Origin: an uncultured Pelagibacteraceae bacterium | GTDB lineage: Bacteria; Pseudomonadota; Alphaproteobacteria; Pelagibacterales; Pelagibacteraceae | DNA: 64,000 nucleotides | Assembly: GCA_902581795.1 (NCBI GenBank) | Contig: CACHPL010000001.1 | Location: forward strand, 186,001-250,000 | Reading direction: 5' to 3' | Shown: positions 10,495 to 19,388 of the stretch, in pieces | Layout of the letters: every line of letters begins with the position of its first letter | Numbering within the stretch: the stretch's first letter is position 1 | The notes under the pieces: model-generated | The model's database searches: none | What the model was told of the DNA's origin: nothing | Seen by the model: only the letters and a program-made list of their open reading frames with translations | Program-made: the position numbers and the translations under genes

Positions 10495-12258
10495 TTAAAC
10501 TAATACCTTTCCTTCGCTAGAAATTTCTTCCTCGTCATCTGGTCCAAGAAGCATTTGGTTATGAGGCTTCCCCGAAGGTATCATGGGAAAACAATTTTCA
10601 TTCGGATCAACTAAACAATCAAAAATAACTGGTTTATTAACATTCAACATTTCTTTAATTTTTTCATCTAGCTCATCTGGTTTTTTTGCTTGTATACCAA
10701 CACAACCATATGCTTCGGCAAGTTTTACAAAATCTGGTAATGCCGCAGTATAACTTTCAGAATAATTTTTTTCATGAAGGAGTTCTTGCCACTGTCTAAC
10801 CATTCCCATGTACTGGTTGTTTAAAATAAATATCTTAATTGGTAGATTGTATTGAACTGCTGTAGACATCTCTTGCATTGTCATCAATACAGACGCCTCA
10901 CCGGCAATATCGATAACTAATTTATCAGGGTTAGCAACTTGTACTCCTACTGCTGCTGGGAGACCGTAACCCATTGTTCCAAGGCCACCAGATGTCATCC
11001 ATCTGTTTGGTTTATTAAATTTGTAATGCTGGGCTGCCCACATTTGATGCTGACCAACTTCTGTAGTTATGTACGCATCTTTGTGTTTAGATAATTCATA
11101 CAACCTTTTAACGGCGTGTTGTGGTTTGATAACTTGATTGCTATTTTTAAAACCTAAAGAATTTTTTTGTCTCCACTTGTCAATATCTTTCCACCACTTT
11201 GATGTGTTTGATTTATTTGAATTTAAAAAATCTTCATTTTTTTCCTTAAATCTTTTATTTAAAGATTTTAAAAAGACAATGACATCGCTAACGACCGCTA
11301 GATCTACTTTTATATTTTTGCCTATAGAAGAAGGATCAATATCAACATGGATTTTTTTTGATTTAGGTGAAAATTCATCGACCTTACCAGTTATCCTGTC
11401 GTCAAATCTCGCTCCAATATTTATCATTAAATCGCAATTATACATTGCATTGTTTGCTTCGTAAGTTCCATGCATGCCAAGCATTCCAAGGAACAAAGGA
11501 TCGTCTCCAGGGTAAGCTCCTAGCCCCTGAAGTGTAGATGTAATTGGAAACCCAGTCAGCGATACAAGCTCCCTTAACAGTTTACTTGCCTCCGGCCCTG
11601 AATTAATCACTCCTCCGCCAGTATAAAAAACTGGTCTAGCGGACTTTTTCATCATTTGAATTATCTTATCAAGATCTAAATTATTAATCTTGCCATTCAT
11701 TTTTTCATTTAATTTTTTATTTTTTTTATTTTTCAAAAAAAAATTTGCTTTTTTAAATTGAATATCTTTTGGAATGTCTACCAAGACTGGGCCTGGTCTT
11801 CCAGTTGTAGCAACATCAAAAGCAAGATCCATAACTCTAGCTAAATCATTTACATCTTTAACTAACCAGTTGTGTTTAGTGCACGGTCTTGTAATTCCAG
11901 TTGTATCACATTCTTGAAATGCATCAGTTCCTATTAGATGAGTAGGAACTTGACCGCTTATACAAACAATTGGGACTGAGTCCATATAAGCATCGGTTAA
12001 AGCAGTCACAGCATTTGTAGCTCCTGGGCCGGATGTTACTAACATCACTCCAGGCTTTCCAGAAGATCGTGCATACCCTTCTGCTGCATGTCCCGCACCT
12101 TGTTCGTGACGAGCCAAAATGTGCTTTATAGTTTTATGGTTTTTTAATTCATCATATATTGGTAATACCGCACCTCCTGGATAACCAAATATATGTTCGA
12201 CTTTACGATGTTCTAAAACCTTAAAAACAATTTCTGCACCTGAAAATAATTTCCCCAT
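10495..12258 (-). CDS. ilvI: acetolactate synthase, large catalytic subunit
   Basis: The 587-residue ThDP-dependent enzyme makes acetolactate and acetohydroxybutyrate. The catalytic Glu lies in HEQGAGHAAEGYA (E52), and the ThDP/Mg motif is around residues 450-480. The motif reads GEAS where most homologues have GDAS or GDGS: the Asp that coordinates Mg is Glu (codon GAG, near 10900). The downstream NN pair is retained. A Lys/Asn-rich insertion lies around residues 170-195. The gene heads ilvI-ilvH-ilvC, 30 bp after miaA. Domain order (PYR, central, PP) and length are normal. Confidence 0.96.
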   Translation of the reverse strand: MGKLFSGAEIVFKVLEHRKVEHIFGYPGGAVLPIYDELKNHKTIKHILARHEQGAGHAAEGYARSSGKPGVMLVTSGPGATNAVTALTDAYMDSVPIVCISGQVPTHLIGTDAFQECDTTGITRPCTKHNWLVKDVNDLARVMDLAFDVATTGRPGPVLVDIPKDIQFKKANFFLKNKKNKKLNEKMNGKINNLDLDKIIQMMKKSARPVFYTGGGVINSGPEASKLLRELVSLTGFPITSTLQGLGAYPGDDPLFLGMLGMHGTYEANNAMYNCDLMINIGARFDDRITGKVDEFSPKSKKIHVDIDPSSIGKNIKVDLAVVSDVIVFLKSLNKRFKEKNEDFLNSNKSNTSKWWKDIDKWRQKNSLGFKNSNQVIKPQHAVKRLYELSKHKDAYITTEVGQHQMWAAQHYKFNKPNRWMTSGGLGTMGYGLPAAVGVQVANPDKLVIDIAGEASVLMTMQEMSTAVQYNLPIKIFILNNQYMGMVRQWQELLHEKNYSESYTAALPDFVKLAEAYGCVGIQAKKPDELDEKIKEMLNVNKPVIFDCLVDPNENCFPMIPSGKPHNQMLLGPDDEEEISSEGKVLV

Positions 12259-12288
12259 AAATGTAATCTATCTTAGGGAAATTTTGGG

Positions 12289-13182
12289 TCAAGTTTTAGA
12301 TAAATAACTTAGAATTTTTTTTCTTAAATCTAGATAATTTGTATCAGTAAATCCCTTCCAACCCTTCATCTGGCCTCTTTGCCAGGTTAATTGCCTTTTT
12401 GCATATTGCCTAGTTCTTATAATCACTTTTTCTTTAAGTTCATTTAGTGAAATTTGATTACTTAAAAATTGAGATATTTCATTAAGACCAATAATAAAAT
12501 TTGATGAATTCGAAGAGTCAACTCTAATTTTCTTAAAATTGTCAGCTTCTTGAATTGCTCCAATTCTTAACATTTCGTCAAATCTAATTTTAATTCTATT
12601 CTCTATTTCTGTTTTTGGTGGATTAATAAAAATTTTAATAAAATCTTTTATTTTGAAATTTTTTTTATTATTTTTTTGCCACATCCATAAAGGTTTACCG
12701 GTATATTTATAAACAGCAAAAGCTCTTTGCAGTCTTTGTTTGTCATTAATTGGGATATTTTTAAAAATTTTAATATTTTTTTGAATATAATTTTTATCTA
12801 ATTTTAAATTAATGTTAGCTCTTGGAACTTCAGGTATCTCGGATAAACCCTCTGTCAAAGCTTTAAAGTATAAACCTGTGCCACCAACTACTATGGCAAC
12901 CTTGCCTCTTCTATTGATATCTTCAATTTTTTTATTAGCAAGTTTATACCATGATCCTGTAGAGAATTTTTTTTTTACTGTGAGAAACCCGTATAAATGA
13001 TGTTTAACGGTTTTTTCTTTTGGTCTAGCAGATAAAATCTTCACTTCTTTGTAAACCTGCATGCTGTCTGCATTTACGATTTCACCATTAAATTTTATTG
13101 CTATATCTAAGGCTAATCTAGATTTTCCAGATGCAGTAGGTCCAAACAAAAGTATTATTTTTTTTTTTATTTTTTTTGACAA
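12289..13182 (-). CDS. miaA: tRNA dimethylallyltransferase
   Basis: The 297-residue protein adds the isopentenyl group to A37 of tRNAs reading UNN codons. The P-loop GPTASGKS is at residues 14-21, followed by a NADSMQVYKE motif and an RQYAKRQLTWQRGQ segment near the C-terminus, both diagnostic for MiaA. The start appears to be TTG at 13182: no ATG or GTG lies between it and the P-loop. It lies one base after the degP stop, so translational coupling could compensate for the weak start codon. Confidence 0.94.
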   Translation of the reverse strand: MSKKIKKKIILLFGPTASGKSRLALDIAIKFNGEIVNADSMQVYKEVKILSARPKEKTVKHHLYGFLTVKKKFSTGSWYKLANKKIEDINRRGKVAIVVGGTGLYFKALTEGLSEIPEVPRANINLKLDKNYIQKNIKIFKNIPINDKQRLQRAFAVYKYTGKPLWMWQKNNKKNFKIKDFIKIFINPPKTEIENRIKIRFDEMLRIGAIQEADNFKKIRVDSSNSSNFIIGLNEISQFLSNQISLNELKEKVIIRTRQYAKRQLTWQRGQMKGWKGFTDTNYLDLRKKILSYLSKT

Positions 13183-13183
13183 G

Positions 13184-14599
13184 TTATTTTATTTTAACAG
13201 TGCCATAACTTGGCCGATTTCTTCTATTAATAAACCTAATTAAAAGAGTCTTATCTCCATTTTTTTCAATTTTATTAGAGATATTTTCTAAATCTTTTAC
13301 ACTTTTGATCATTTGGTTTTGTAATTCAACAATTATATCTCCGGAGTTTAAAAGAGAGGAAAGCTGACTTTTCGATGAAATTTCAGTTATTACAACTCCT
13401 TTAATATTTTTATCTAATTTTCTTTCATCTATATCTTCAGGGGTCAAGTCTCTAACTGTAATTTTTAAACTTTCAATTTCTGTTTCGCTAACCTTGGTTC
13501 TTTTTTTATTCTCTTCAATAAACTCTTTTGAGGATTCTAGCCTACCCAGTGTTAATCTTTTATTTATTGATTTTTTATCTCTCCAAATTTTTACTATTAC
13601 TTTTTTTCCAACATCTGTATTAGCAACTATTCTTGGAAGATTTCTCATTGTCATGATTTTTTTTCCATCAAATTCTAAAATAATATCTCCTGGTTTAATT
13701 CCTGATTCTGCAGCAGGGCTTCCTTCTGAAACACCTGCTATAAGCGCACCTTTAGGTTCATCTAAATTTTGTACTTCTGCAATTTCTTTAGTTACTTGCT
13801 GGATCCTAACTCCCAGCCAACCTCTTTTTGTTTCACCGTATTTAATTAATTGGTCAATAATATTTTCTGCAGCGTTTGCAGGTATTGCGAAACCAATTCC
13901 AATTGAACCTGCCTGTCCTGGTGCAATTATCGCGGTGTTGATACCAATCACCTTTCCATCTAAATTAAATAAAGGGCCACCAGAATTTCCTTGGTTAATT
14001 GATGCGTCTGTTTGAATAAAATCATCATAACGTGTTAAATTTATATCTCTATTCCTTGCAGAAATTATTCCAGAAGTTACAGTTCCTCCTAAACCAAATG
14101 GATTTCCAATTGCAACTACCCAGTCTCCCACCCTAGCTTTGTCAGAATTTCCAAATTCTACCGGTTTGAATTTTTCAGATGATTTTATTTTTAAAACCGC
14201 AACATCCGCATATGGATCGGATCCTAAAACTTCGGCTTCATATTCTTTATCGTTTACTCTAACAATTATATCGTCTGCATTTGCTATGACATGGTTGTTA
14301 GTAACTACTGTACCATTCTTTTCAATAATGAACCCAGAACCTAATGAAGTTGCCTTTCTTTCTGTTGGCATTTGGAATTCTTTAAACATATCTTCGAAAG
14401 GAGAACCGGGAGGAAATTGAAAAGGGAAAGGTGTTGATTGCGACTTAATAGTTTGTGTGGTTGATATGTTTACCACTGAAGGCATTAGTTCATCTGCTAA
14501 ATCTGCAAAAGAACCTGGTATAGGCTTAGCTTGCAATGCTCCACTAAAAATGAAAACAATTATCGAGACTTTAAATATAATTTTTTTAAAAACTTCCAT
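13184..14599 (-). CDS. degP: Do/HtrA-family periplasmic serine protease
   Basis: From the ATG at 14599 the protein has 471 residues: a signal peptide (about 1-24, ending ALQA), a trypsin-like domain and two PDZ domains. The catalytic triad is complete: H103 (TNNHV), D132 (ADVAVL) and S206 (GNSGGP). It degrades or refolds damaged envelope proteins. An upstream in-frame TTG at 14617 would spoil the signal peptide and is rejected. The ATG overlaps the TAA stop of the DUF2065 gene by one base. Position behind hflK-hflC-DUF2065 is the conserved alphaproteobacterial arrangement for membrane-protein quality control. Confidence 0.95.
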   Translation of the reverse strand: MEVFKKIIFKVSIIVFIFSGALQAKPIPGSFADLADELMPSVVNISTTQTIKSQSTPFPFQFPPGSPFEDMFKEFQMPTERKATSLGSGFIIEKNGTVVTNNHVIANADDIIVRVNDKEYEAEVLGSDPYADVAVLKIKSSEKFKPVEFGNSDKARVGDWVVAIGNPFGLGGTVTSGIISARNRDINLTRYDDFIQTDASINQGNSGGPLFNLDGKVIGINTAIIAPGQAGSIGIGFAIPANAAENIIDQLIKYGETKRGWLGVRIQQVTKEIAEVQNLDEPKGALIAGVSEGSPAAESGIKPGDIILEFDGKKIMTMRNLPRIVANTDVGKKVIVKIWRDKKSINKRLTLGRLESSKEFIEENKKRTKVSETEIESLKITVRDLTPEDIDERKLDKNIKGVVITEISSKSQLSSLLNSGDIIVELQNQMIKSVKDLENISNKIEKNGDKTLLIRFINRRNRPSYGTVKIK

Positions 14600-14784
14600 T
14601 ATCCCTTGATGTACCAAATAATAACAAACCCAATTATAGCAAATACTACACCAATTGTTCTTAAATTGCCTATTGGCATAGCTTCAATTAACTTAGACAT
14701 ATTCTTGATTTTTGACGGAAACAAGGCGCAAAGTAGACCTTCGATAAATAAAATTAATCCAATGGCAATAATGAATTCATTCAT
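14599..14784 (-). CDS. DUF2065 small membrane protein
   Basis: The 61-residue protein has two hydrophobic helices (about residues 3-21 and 42-59) separated by a short basic loop. Size, the EGLLCALFPSK segment and the placement between hflC and the Do protease fit DUF2065, a widespread family of unknown function. It is probably an inner-membrane partner or by-stander of the HflKC-protease system. Its stop overlaps the degP start by one base, and it follows hflC after 11 bp. Confidence 0.88.
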   Translation of the reverse strand: MNEFIIAIGLILFIEGLLCALFPSKIKNMSKLIEAMPIGNLRTIGVVFAIIGFVIIWYIKG

Positions 14785-14795
14785 GCCTTAAGTAA

Positions 14796-15662
14796 TTATT
14801 GTTTTTTGATGACTCCCGTATTTCCAAAAAACTTAAAGAAATCACTATCTGGAGATAATATTAAAGAGGTGTCACCACCAATCAAAGCTTTTTCGTATGA
14901 CTGCATGGCACGATAAAAACCGAAAAATTCTGGATCTTTACCAAAGGCTCCTGCGAAAATTCTGTTCCTTTGCCCATCTCCTTCACCTTTCATAATTTCA
15001 GATTGTTTATTTGCGTTTGCAAGTATTACTGTAACCTCTTTGTCGGCAGTTGAAGTTATTTTTGCTGCCATCTCAGCTCCTTCGGCTCTAAATTCCTTTG
15101 CCTCTCTCTCTCTTTCAGTTTGCATTCTCTTATAAATCGCTTCACTGTTTGCTTGTGGTAAGTCTGCTCGTTTAATTCTTACATCGATAATTGTAATTCC
15201 AAAGTTCTGAGCTTCTGTATTTACATTTTTTTGTATTGTTGCCATATGTTTGGCTCGATCTACCGACAATAATGTTGCTAACTGTTGGGTACCTAAAACA
15301 CTTCTGATTCTTGAATTTATTATCGTTGCTAATCTTGATCTTGCAACATTTTCATTTCCGACTGAAATATAAAATTTTAGAGGATCAACAATTCTAAATC
15401 TAGTAAAAGCATCAACAATTAATCTTTTTTGATCTGCAGCTATAACTTCTTCAGACGGGTTGTCTAGGTATAATACTCTTCGATCTATATAAACAACGTT
15501 TTGAATAAAAGGAATCTTGAAATTTAAACCAGGCTTAGTGATAATTTTTTTTGGATCACCAAATTGCAATACGATTGCTTGATTAACCTCTTTTACAATA
15601 AAAAGTGTATTAAATGCAACAAAACCTAAAACAACAACAATTGGTATTAAAAATTTTTTCAT
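14796..15662 (-). CDS. hflC: HflC, subunit of the HflKC prohibitin-like complex
   Basis: The 288-residue SPFH-domain protein has an N-terminal membrane anchor (about residues 3-22), the band-7 domain (about 25-190) and a Glu/Ala-rich coiled coil (about 185-235). With HflK it forms a large periplasmic cage that encloses the FtsH protease and limits its access to membrane substrates. Its ATG overlaps the hflK TGA (ATGA, 4 bp), giving coupled synthesis of the two subunits. Confidence 0.95.
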   Translation of the reverse strand: MKKFLIPIVVVLGFVAFNTLFIVKEVNQAIVLQFGDPKKIITKPGLNFKIPFIQNVVYIDRRVLYLDNPSEEVIAADQKRLIVDAFTRFRIVDPLKFYISVGNENVARSRLATIINSRIRSVLGTQQLATLLSVDRAKHMATIQKNVNTEAQNFGITIIDVRIKRADLPQANSEAIYKRMQTEREREAKEFRAEGAEMAAKITSTADKEVTVILANANKQSEIMKGEGDGQRNRIFAGAFGKDPEFFGFYRAMQSYEKALIGGDTSLILSPDSDFFKFFGNTGVIKKQ

Positions 15663-16759
15663 TGTGATTTCTTCTTAATTTCTGGGAGAGGTAAGTACGG
15701 AACTACTCCTGATCCCGAGTTTTTATCGATAATTACCTTATCTATATCAGCCAAAACTTTTTCCATTGTTTCAAGATACATTCTTTCTTGTGTAACCTGT
15801 TTTGCTGAAACATATTCGTTGTATATTGCAATGAATCTACTTGCTTCACCTTCGGCTTTAGCAACTACTTCCTTTTTATAAGCTTCTGCTTGTTGTAAAA
15901 TTTTTTCTGCTTCACCACGAGCTCTAGGTATTACATCGTTTGCGTAACCTTCTGCTTCATTTTTAGATCTTTCCCTGTCAGCTCTTGCTGCTTGTACATC
16001 TCTGAAAGCGTCAATAACCTGGTCTGGTGGATCGGCTTTTTGAGTTTGAACTTGCGTGACTTGAATACCTGAGCCATACTCATCCAAAATCCCTTGCGTA
16101 ATTGTTGTGACCTCGTTTTCAATTTTAGATCTTCCTTCAGTTAATATTGATTGAATTTTGCTTTTAGCTATAACTTCCCTCATGGCAGTTTCCGAGGCTG
16201 TCTTTACTGTTTCCAATGGACTTTGAATATTAAATAAAAATTTTCCTGCATCTTTAATTACCCAAAAAACAGAATAATCTATGTTAACAATATTCTCATC
16301 ACCAGTTAACATTAAACTTTCTTCCGGCACATCTCCAACTCCAGAAGATCTTCCGCTATCACTAGCTGATCTGAAACCAACATCTATCCGATTCACCTTT
16401 GTTACTTTTGGAGTTAAAACTCTTTCTACTGGAAATGGCACATGATAATTTAAACCTGGCTGAGTTGTTTTTACAAATTTTCCAAATCTTAATACTACTC
16501 CTTGTTCGTCAGGAAGAACTCTGTATAAGCCGCTTAAACCCCACAAAACTATTAAGATTAAAATGGCTAAAATAATTGGTTTATTGCTTCCCTTTCCGCC
16601 TGGAAAAATTTTTCCAACCGAGCCTTGAGCTTTTCTGATGAGATCGTCAATATTTGGTGGTTGTCTTCTTTCACCAGATCCATTTCCGTCTCCTCTTCCT
16701 CCGCCTGGGTTTGATCCCCAAGGAGACTCGTTTTTAAAAATATCATCTTTAGTCGACAT
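15659..16759 (-). CDS. hflK: HflK, subunit of the HflKC prohibitin-like complex
   Basis: The 366-residue protein starts with a Gly/Pro-rich cytoplasmic segment (about residues 14-36, typical of HflK), followed by one transmembrane helix (about 63-82), an SPFH domain, and a long Ala/Glu-rich coiled coil. It partners HflC in the FtsH-modulating membrane complex. It is the first gene of the minus-strand block and is divergent from mrp with 54 bp between the two starts, so that short gap must hold both promoters. Confidence 0.95.
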   Translation of the reverse strand: MSTKDDIFKNESPWGSNPGGGRGDGNGSGERRQPPNIDDLIRKAQGSVGKIFPGGKGSNKPIILAILILIVLWGLSGLYRVLPDEQGVVLRFGKFVKTTQPGLNYHVPFPVERVLTPKVTKVNRIDVGFRSASDSGRSSGVGDVPEESLMLTGDENIVNIDYSVFWVIKDAGKFLFNIQSPLETVKTASETAMREVIAKSKIQSILTEGRSKIENEVTTITQGILDEYGSGIQVTQVQTQKADPPDQVIDAFRDVQAARADRERSKNEAEGYANDVIPRARGEAEKILQQAEAYKKEVVAKAEGEASRFIAIYNEYVSAKQVTQERMYLETMEKVLADIDKVIIDKNSGSGVVPYLPLPEIKKKSQ

Positions 16760-16813
16760 GGGACTTTATATAGTGACTTTTTTAATAAAAACAAGTTATG
16801 ATGGAGCGGTAAA

Positions 16814-17638
16814 ATGTCTGAAAACAAAGCCAAATTAAGTAAAAGTTTAGGTGAAAAAACTAAACCAAAAAATTTTAGCAAAAATCCAATAAAAGGAACA
16901 AAATTTACAATAATGATCTCAAGCGCAAAAGGAGGCGTGGGAAAATCTACTTTTGCAATAAACTTCACATTTGCTCTTCAAAAGCTTGGAAAAAAAGTTG
17001 GTTTATTAGATGCTGATATTTACGGACCATCTCTGCCCAAGATGATTGGACTGAGTGAAAAACCCAAAACTGATGGAAAATTTTTATTTCCATTAGAGAA
17101 ATATGGTGCTCAATTCATGTCTTTAGGGTTTTTAGTTGATGATAAAACACCCATGATTTGGAGAGGTCCAATGGTTATAAGTGCAATAAAAACTTTAACA
17201 GAAAAAGTGTCATGGAATAATTTAGATTTTTTAATTATAGATATGCCTCCCGGTACTGGCGATACACAGCTTACTTTTGCACAAGATGTTAAAATTGATG
17301 GGGCAATTATAATATCAACAGCTCAGGAATTAGCCTTAATGGACGTTCAAAGAGGAATTAAGATGTTTGATAAAACAAAAATAAAGACACTTGGTTTGGT
17401 AAATAATATGAGTTTTTTTAAAGGTGATGATGGAAAAAAATATCATATTTTTGGAGAGGGAGGTGTTGAAAAAATAGCAAAGGAATTTAATAAAAAATTT
17501 TTAGGAAAAATCCCCATCAGTACAAAACTAAGAGAGTCTGCAGATTTAGGTTTGCCGTTAACGTATAAAGAGCCTGATCACGAAACATCTAAAGCATTTA
17601 ATGAAATTGCAGATAAAATTATACAAGATGTTGTTTAA
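16814..17638 (+). CDS. mrp: Mrp/ApbC-type P-loop ATPase lacking all cysteines
   Basis: The 274-residue MinD/Mrp-fold ATPase has the deviant Walker A K39-G-G-V-G-K44-S-T, a [10 protein letters not shown] segment and a DMPPGTGD motif, all diagnostic of the Mrp/NBP35 group of Fe-S cluster carriers. Two parts are absent. There is no N-terminal MIP18/DUF59 domain (only about 30 polar residues). The usual CxxC cluster site after NMSxF is replaced by [12 protein letters not shown], and the whole protein contains no cysteine. A GGAG ribosome binding site lies 7 nt before the ATG. Its 3' end overlaps thyX by 20 bp in convergent orientation. Confidence 0.9.
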   Translation: MSENKAKLSKSLGEKTKPKNFSKNPIKGTKFTIMISSAKGGVGKSTFAINFTFALQKLGKKVGLLDADIYGPSLPKMIGLSEKPKTDGKFLFPLEKYGAQFMSLGFLVDDKTPMIWRGPMVISAIKTLTEKVSWNNLDFLIIDMPPGTGDTQLTFAQDVKIDGAIIISTAQELALMDVQRGIKMFDKTKIKTLGLVNNMSFFKGDDGKKYHIFGEGGVEKIAKEFNKKFLGKIPISTKLRESADLGLPLTYKEPDHETSKAFNEIADKIIQDVV

Positions 17639-18566
17639 AACCAAATGAATCCATTAATTCATTCCATTCTCTTTTTGAGAGACCCGATGAATCAATATTA
17701 CACTTTTCCCCTTTTATCATTTTTTGTATAACTGTTTTTCCTTTTGCAGAAAGTTCCATCCCTCCTACTCTATAATCAACAAAGGCATCATAAGTAGTTG
17801 GTACCCATTTTTTAACCGTGTTCATCATTACATCGGCATATTCTCTAATTTCAAATTGAGCATGACTATCTGCTCTAAGAGCTAGAAAGTTTAATAAATT
17901 TAATAAATCTGTCTTCCAATACCATTGTGTGTATGAATTAAGAGTAAGATTCATTCTTGCTAACTCTCTTGCTAATCCCTGTTTTTTATCATCAATAATT
18001 GTTCCATCGAATTTTTCGTTAAGCATTTCTTCATAATGCTGATAATTTCTTTCCGCATCTTCTTTTAAAATTTTTAAAATATTATCTGCTTGAGTACCAT
18101 TTATTAAATTTCCTCTTCCTTGACGATTACTTTTTGATTGAGCAGCTAAATTTTCTTTTGATGGAACATAAAACTCTTTGTCCATTATAGAATATCTTGC
18201 TGAGTACTCATTTACATTAGCTGTTCTGTGTCTAATCCATTGTCTAGCAATAAAAATAGGTAATTTAATATGATATTTAATTTCACACATCTCGAAAGGA
18301 GTGCTGTGTCTATGTCTCATTAAATATTTTATAAGTCCACTATCTGTAGAAACTTTTTTTGTTCCCTTTCCATAAGAAACTCTTGCTGATTGAACAATTG
18401 AAGTGTCATCGCCCATATAATCAACAACTCTAACGAAACCGTGGTCGAGAACTGGCATGGCTTCGTAAAGAATTTTTTCTAGTTCTAGTGATGTCACTCT
18501 TTTAGTGACGTTTTTTTGTGCCTGTTGATCTTTAATCTCTTGTTTTTGTTCTTTAGTGAGCTTCAT
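17619..18566 (-). CDS. thyX: flavin-dependent thymidylate synthase
   Basis: The 315-residue enzyme makes dTMP from dUMP using methylenetetrahydrofolate and FAD. It carries the ThyX signature RHRx7S (R112-H-R to S122), followed by A-R-Y. No ThyA is present in the window. ThyX use is known in SAR11 and many alphaproteobacteria. It is convergent with mrp, sharing the last 20 bp, and lies 5' to 5' with the tmRNA gene, leaving about 60 bp for both promoters. Confidence 0.95.
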   Translation of the reverse strand: MKLTKEQKQEIKDQQAQKNVTKRVTSLELEKILYEAMPVLDHGFVRVVDYMGDDTSIVQSARVSYGKGTKKVSTDSGLIKYLMRHRHSTPFEMCEIKYHIKLPIFIARQWIRHRTANVNEYSARYSIMDKEFYVPSKENLAAQSKSNRQGRGNLINGTQADNILKILKEDAERNYQHYEEMLNEKFDGTIIDDKKQGLARELARMNLTLNSYTQWYWKTDLLNLLNFLALRADSHAQFEIREYADVMMNTVKKWVPTTYDAFVDYRVGGMELSAKGKTVIQKMIKGEKCNIDSSGLSKREWNELMDSFGFKQHLV

Positions 18567-18786
18567 TTAGAAATATATATTGAATCTTTTTTTATAAATT
18601 TTATATTATATTTGTTGGTTTTCCAACTATGACGATAAACGAGTTTCGTAATAAACATTGCGGACGTGGGGGCAGTACCCACCACCTCCACCATTTACAA
18701 CTTATGGGGGTGAATCAGAATCGACGAGTGTCTAAAGGCTATTCTTTCGTTCGAGATGGTTCCGACGTAACGGGCTAATTATAAAT

Positions 18787-18816
18787 GCAAATAATAAATT
18801 TGCACTTGCTGCTTAA
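18787..18816 (+). other. tmRNA proteolysis-tag reading frame
   Basis: Codons GCA AAT AAT AAA TTT GCA CTT GCT GCT TAA give the tag ANNKFALAA followed by stop. The terminal ALAA is the ClpXP/ClpAP degron common to bacterial tmRNA tags. The resume codon is taken as the first GCA by analogy with other tmRNAs; this is inference. Confidence 0.85.
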
Positions 18817-18828
18817 TTAACTTGTTAA

Positions 18829-18871
18829 TTAAGTAAACGGGGTTTGGGGCACCTGGCAACAGAACGCCCCT
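18829..18871 (+). repeat. left copy of tmRNA 3'-end direct repeat (attL-like)
   Basis: These 43 bases at the 3' end of the tmRNA coding piece recur at 19473-19515 with about 8 mismatches and no gaps. The identical core gggcacctggcaacagaac is 19 bases. This copy is part of the functional tmRNA. The duplication is what site-specific integration into ssrA would leave behind. Confidence 0.75.
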
Positions 18872-18936
18872 TTAAATCTCTGATTCTTCTTTAATATCAA
18901 CAATTAAAAATTTTGTGACACACTATGGACGCAGTG

Positions 18937-18970
18937 AGAAAAAGTTTTTTTATTAATTAAAACTTTTTCT
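18937..18970. terminator. AT-rich hairpin, likely convergent terminator
   Basis: A perfect 12 bp inverted repeat, AGAAAAAGTTTT (18937-18948) and its complement (18959-18970), encloses a 10-base loop with T-runs on both strands. It lies at the end of the orphan minus-strand gene and about 65 bp past the tmRNA, so it could stop transcription from both sides. The stem is AT-only apart from two pairs, hence moderate confidence. Confidence 0.45.
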
Positions 18971-19373
18971 TGCCAACTCTGCATTTGTAGTAAGAAACTA
19001 ATTTTTTAAATTTTGGATTTTCGTCTCTTCTAAAAATGGTTTCTGCTATATAGGTAGATTCAAATCTATTTATTTTACCAATATATGTGACATTACCACT
19101 ATCTCTTATCCATTTTATTTGTGCTTCGCTCCATTTAGATTCATCTTTCTCAATAAAGTCATTAAATGATCTGTTGAATTCATAAATTCTTTTTTTTTTC
19201 GAATTTATTTTGAATGAAGTATCAAGTTCATCAATGCCACGTTCATCTGAAACACCACCACTTTTAAAATAGCCCATTATTCTATAGTTGTCGCAAGTTA
19301 AATAAACTTCATTTGCATAAATATTAGTGCTGTATAAAAAGACCAGAACCACGGCCCCAAAAATCTTTTTCAT
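18957..19373 (-). CDS. small exported protein of unknown function
   Basis: I do not recognise this gene. From the ATG at 19373 it encodes 138 residues: a clear signal peptide (about residues 1-20, ending NIYA), then a mature part with only two cysteines, C27 near the start and C131 near the end, which could form one disulfide in the periplasm. The mature part is rich in Lys, Ser, Asp and aromatic residues. A GTG two codons upstream (19379) is a less likely start. The gene sits alone between the two copies of the tmRNA 3' end and ends in an AT-rich hairpin. Context suggests cargo of an old ssrA-integrated element. Confidence 0.7.
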   Translation of the reverse strand: MKKIFGAVVLVFLYSTNIYANEVYLTCDNYRIMGYFKSGGVSDERGIDELDTSFKINSKKKRIYEFNRSFNDFIEKDESKWSEAQIKWIRDSGNVTYIGKINRFESTYIAETIFRRDENPKFKKLVSYYKCRVGKKKF

Positions 19374-19388
19374 AATCACATCATATCC

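Larger units (their letters stand above)
18628..18873 (+). ncRNA. ssrA: transfer-messenger RNA, circularly permuted two-piece form
   Basis: The gene is read in permuted order. First comes the acceptor piece, ending with a T-arm (GGACGTGGGGGCAGTACCC) and an encoded CCA at 18691-18693. A 12-base linker follows (18694-18705), then the coding piece beginning GGGGGTG at 18706, which pairs with CACCTCC just before the discriminator base (one G-U). The tRNA-like start GAATCAGAATCGACG follows. The tag frame is at 18787-18816. The piece ends in a conserved pseudoknot region with a GGGGC/GCCCC helix around the motif CACCTGGCAACAGAA. Outer ends are approximate. tmRNA rescues stalled ribosomes with SmpB. 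The permuted form is typical of alphaproteobacteria. Confidence 0.93.

Noticed and set aside
13494-14015. Plus-strand open frame of 173 codons
   Set aside because: It lies entirely opposite the Do-type protease, whose catalytic motifs are intact in the other strand. Its translation is low-complexity Ser/Ile/Phe-rich, as expected from the complement of an AT-rich gene.
14531-14791. Plus-strand open frame of 86 codons
   Set aside because: It is antisense to the DUF2065 gene and the degP signal peptide, both of which fit a conserved operon.
16567-16968. Minus-strand open frame of 133 codons spanning the hflK start and mrp start
   Set aside because: It overlaps two real divergent genes, and its translation resembles neither family. 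The end is the out-of-frame reading of the hflK Gly-rich region.
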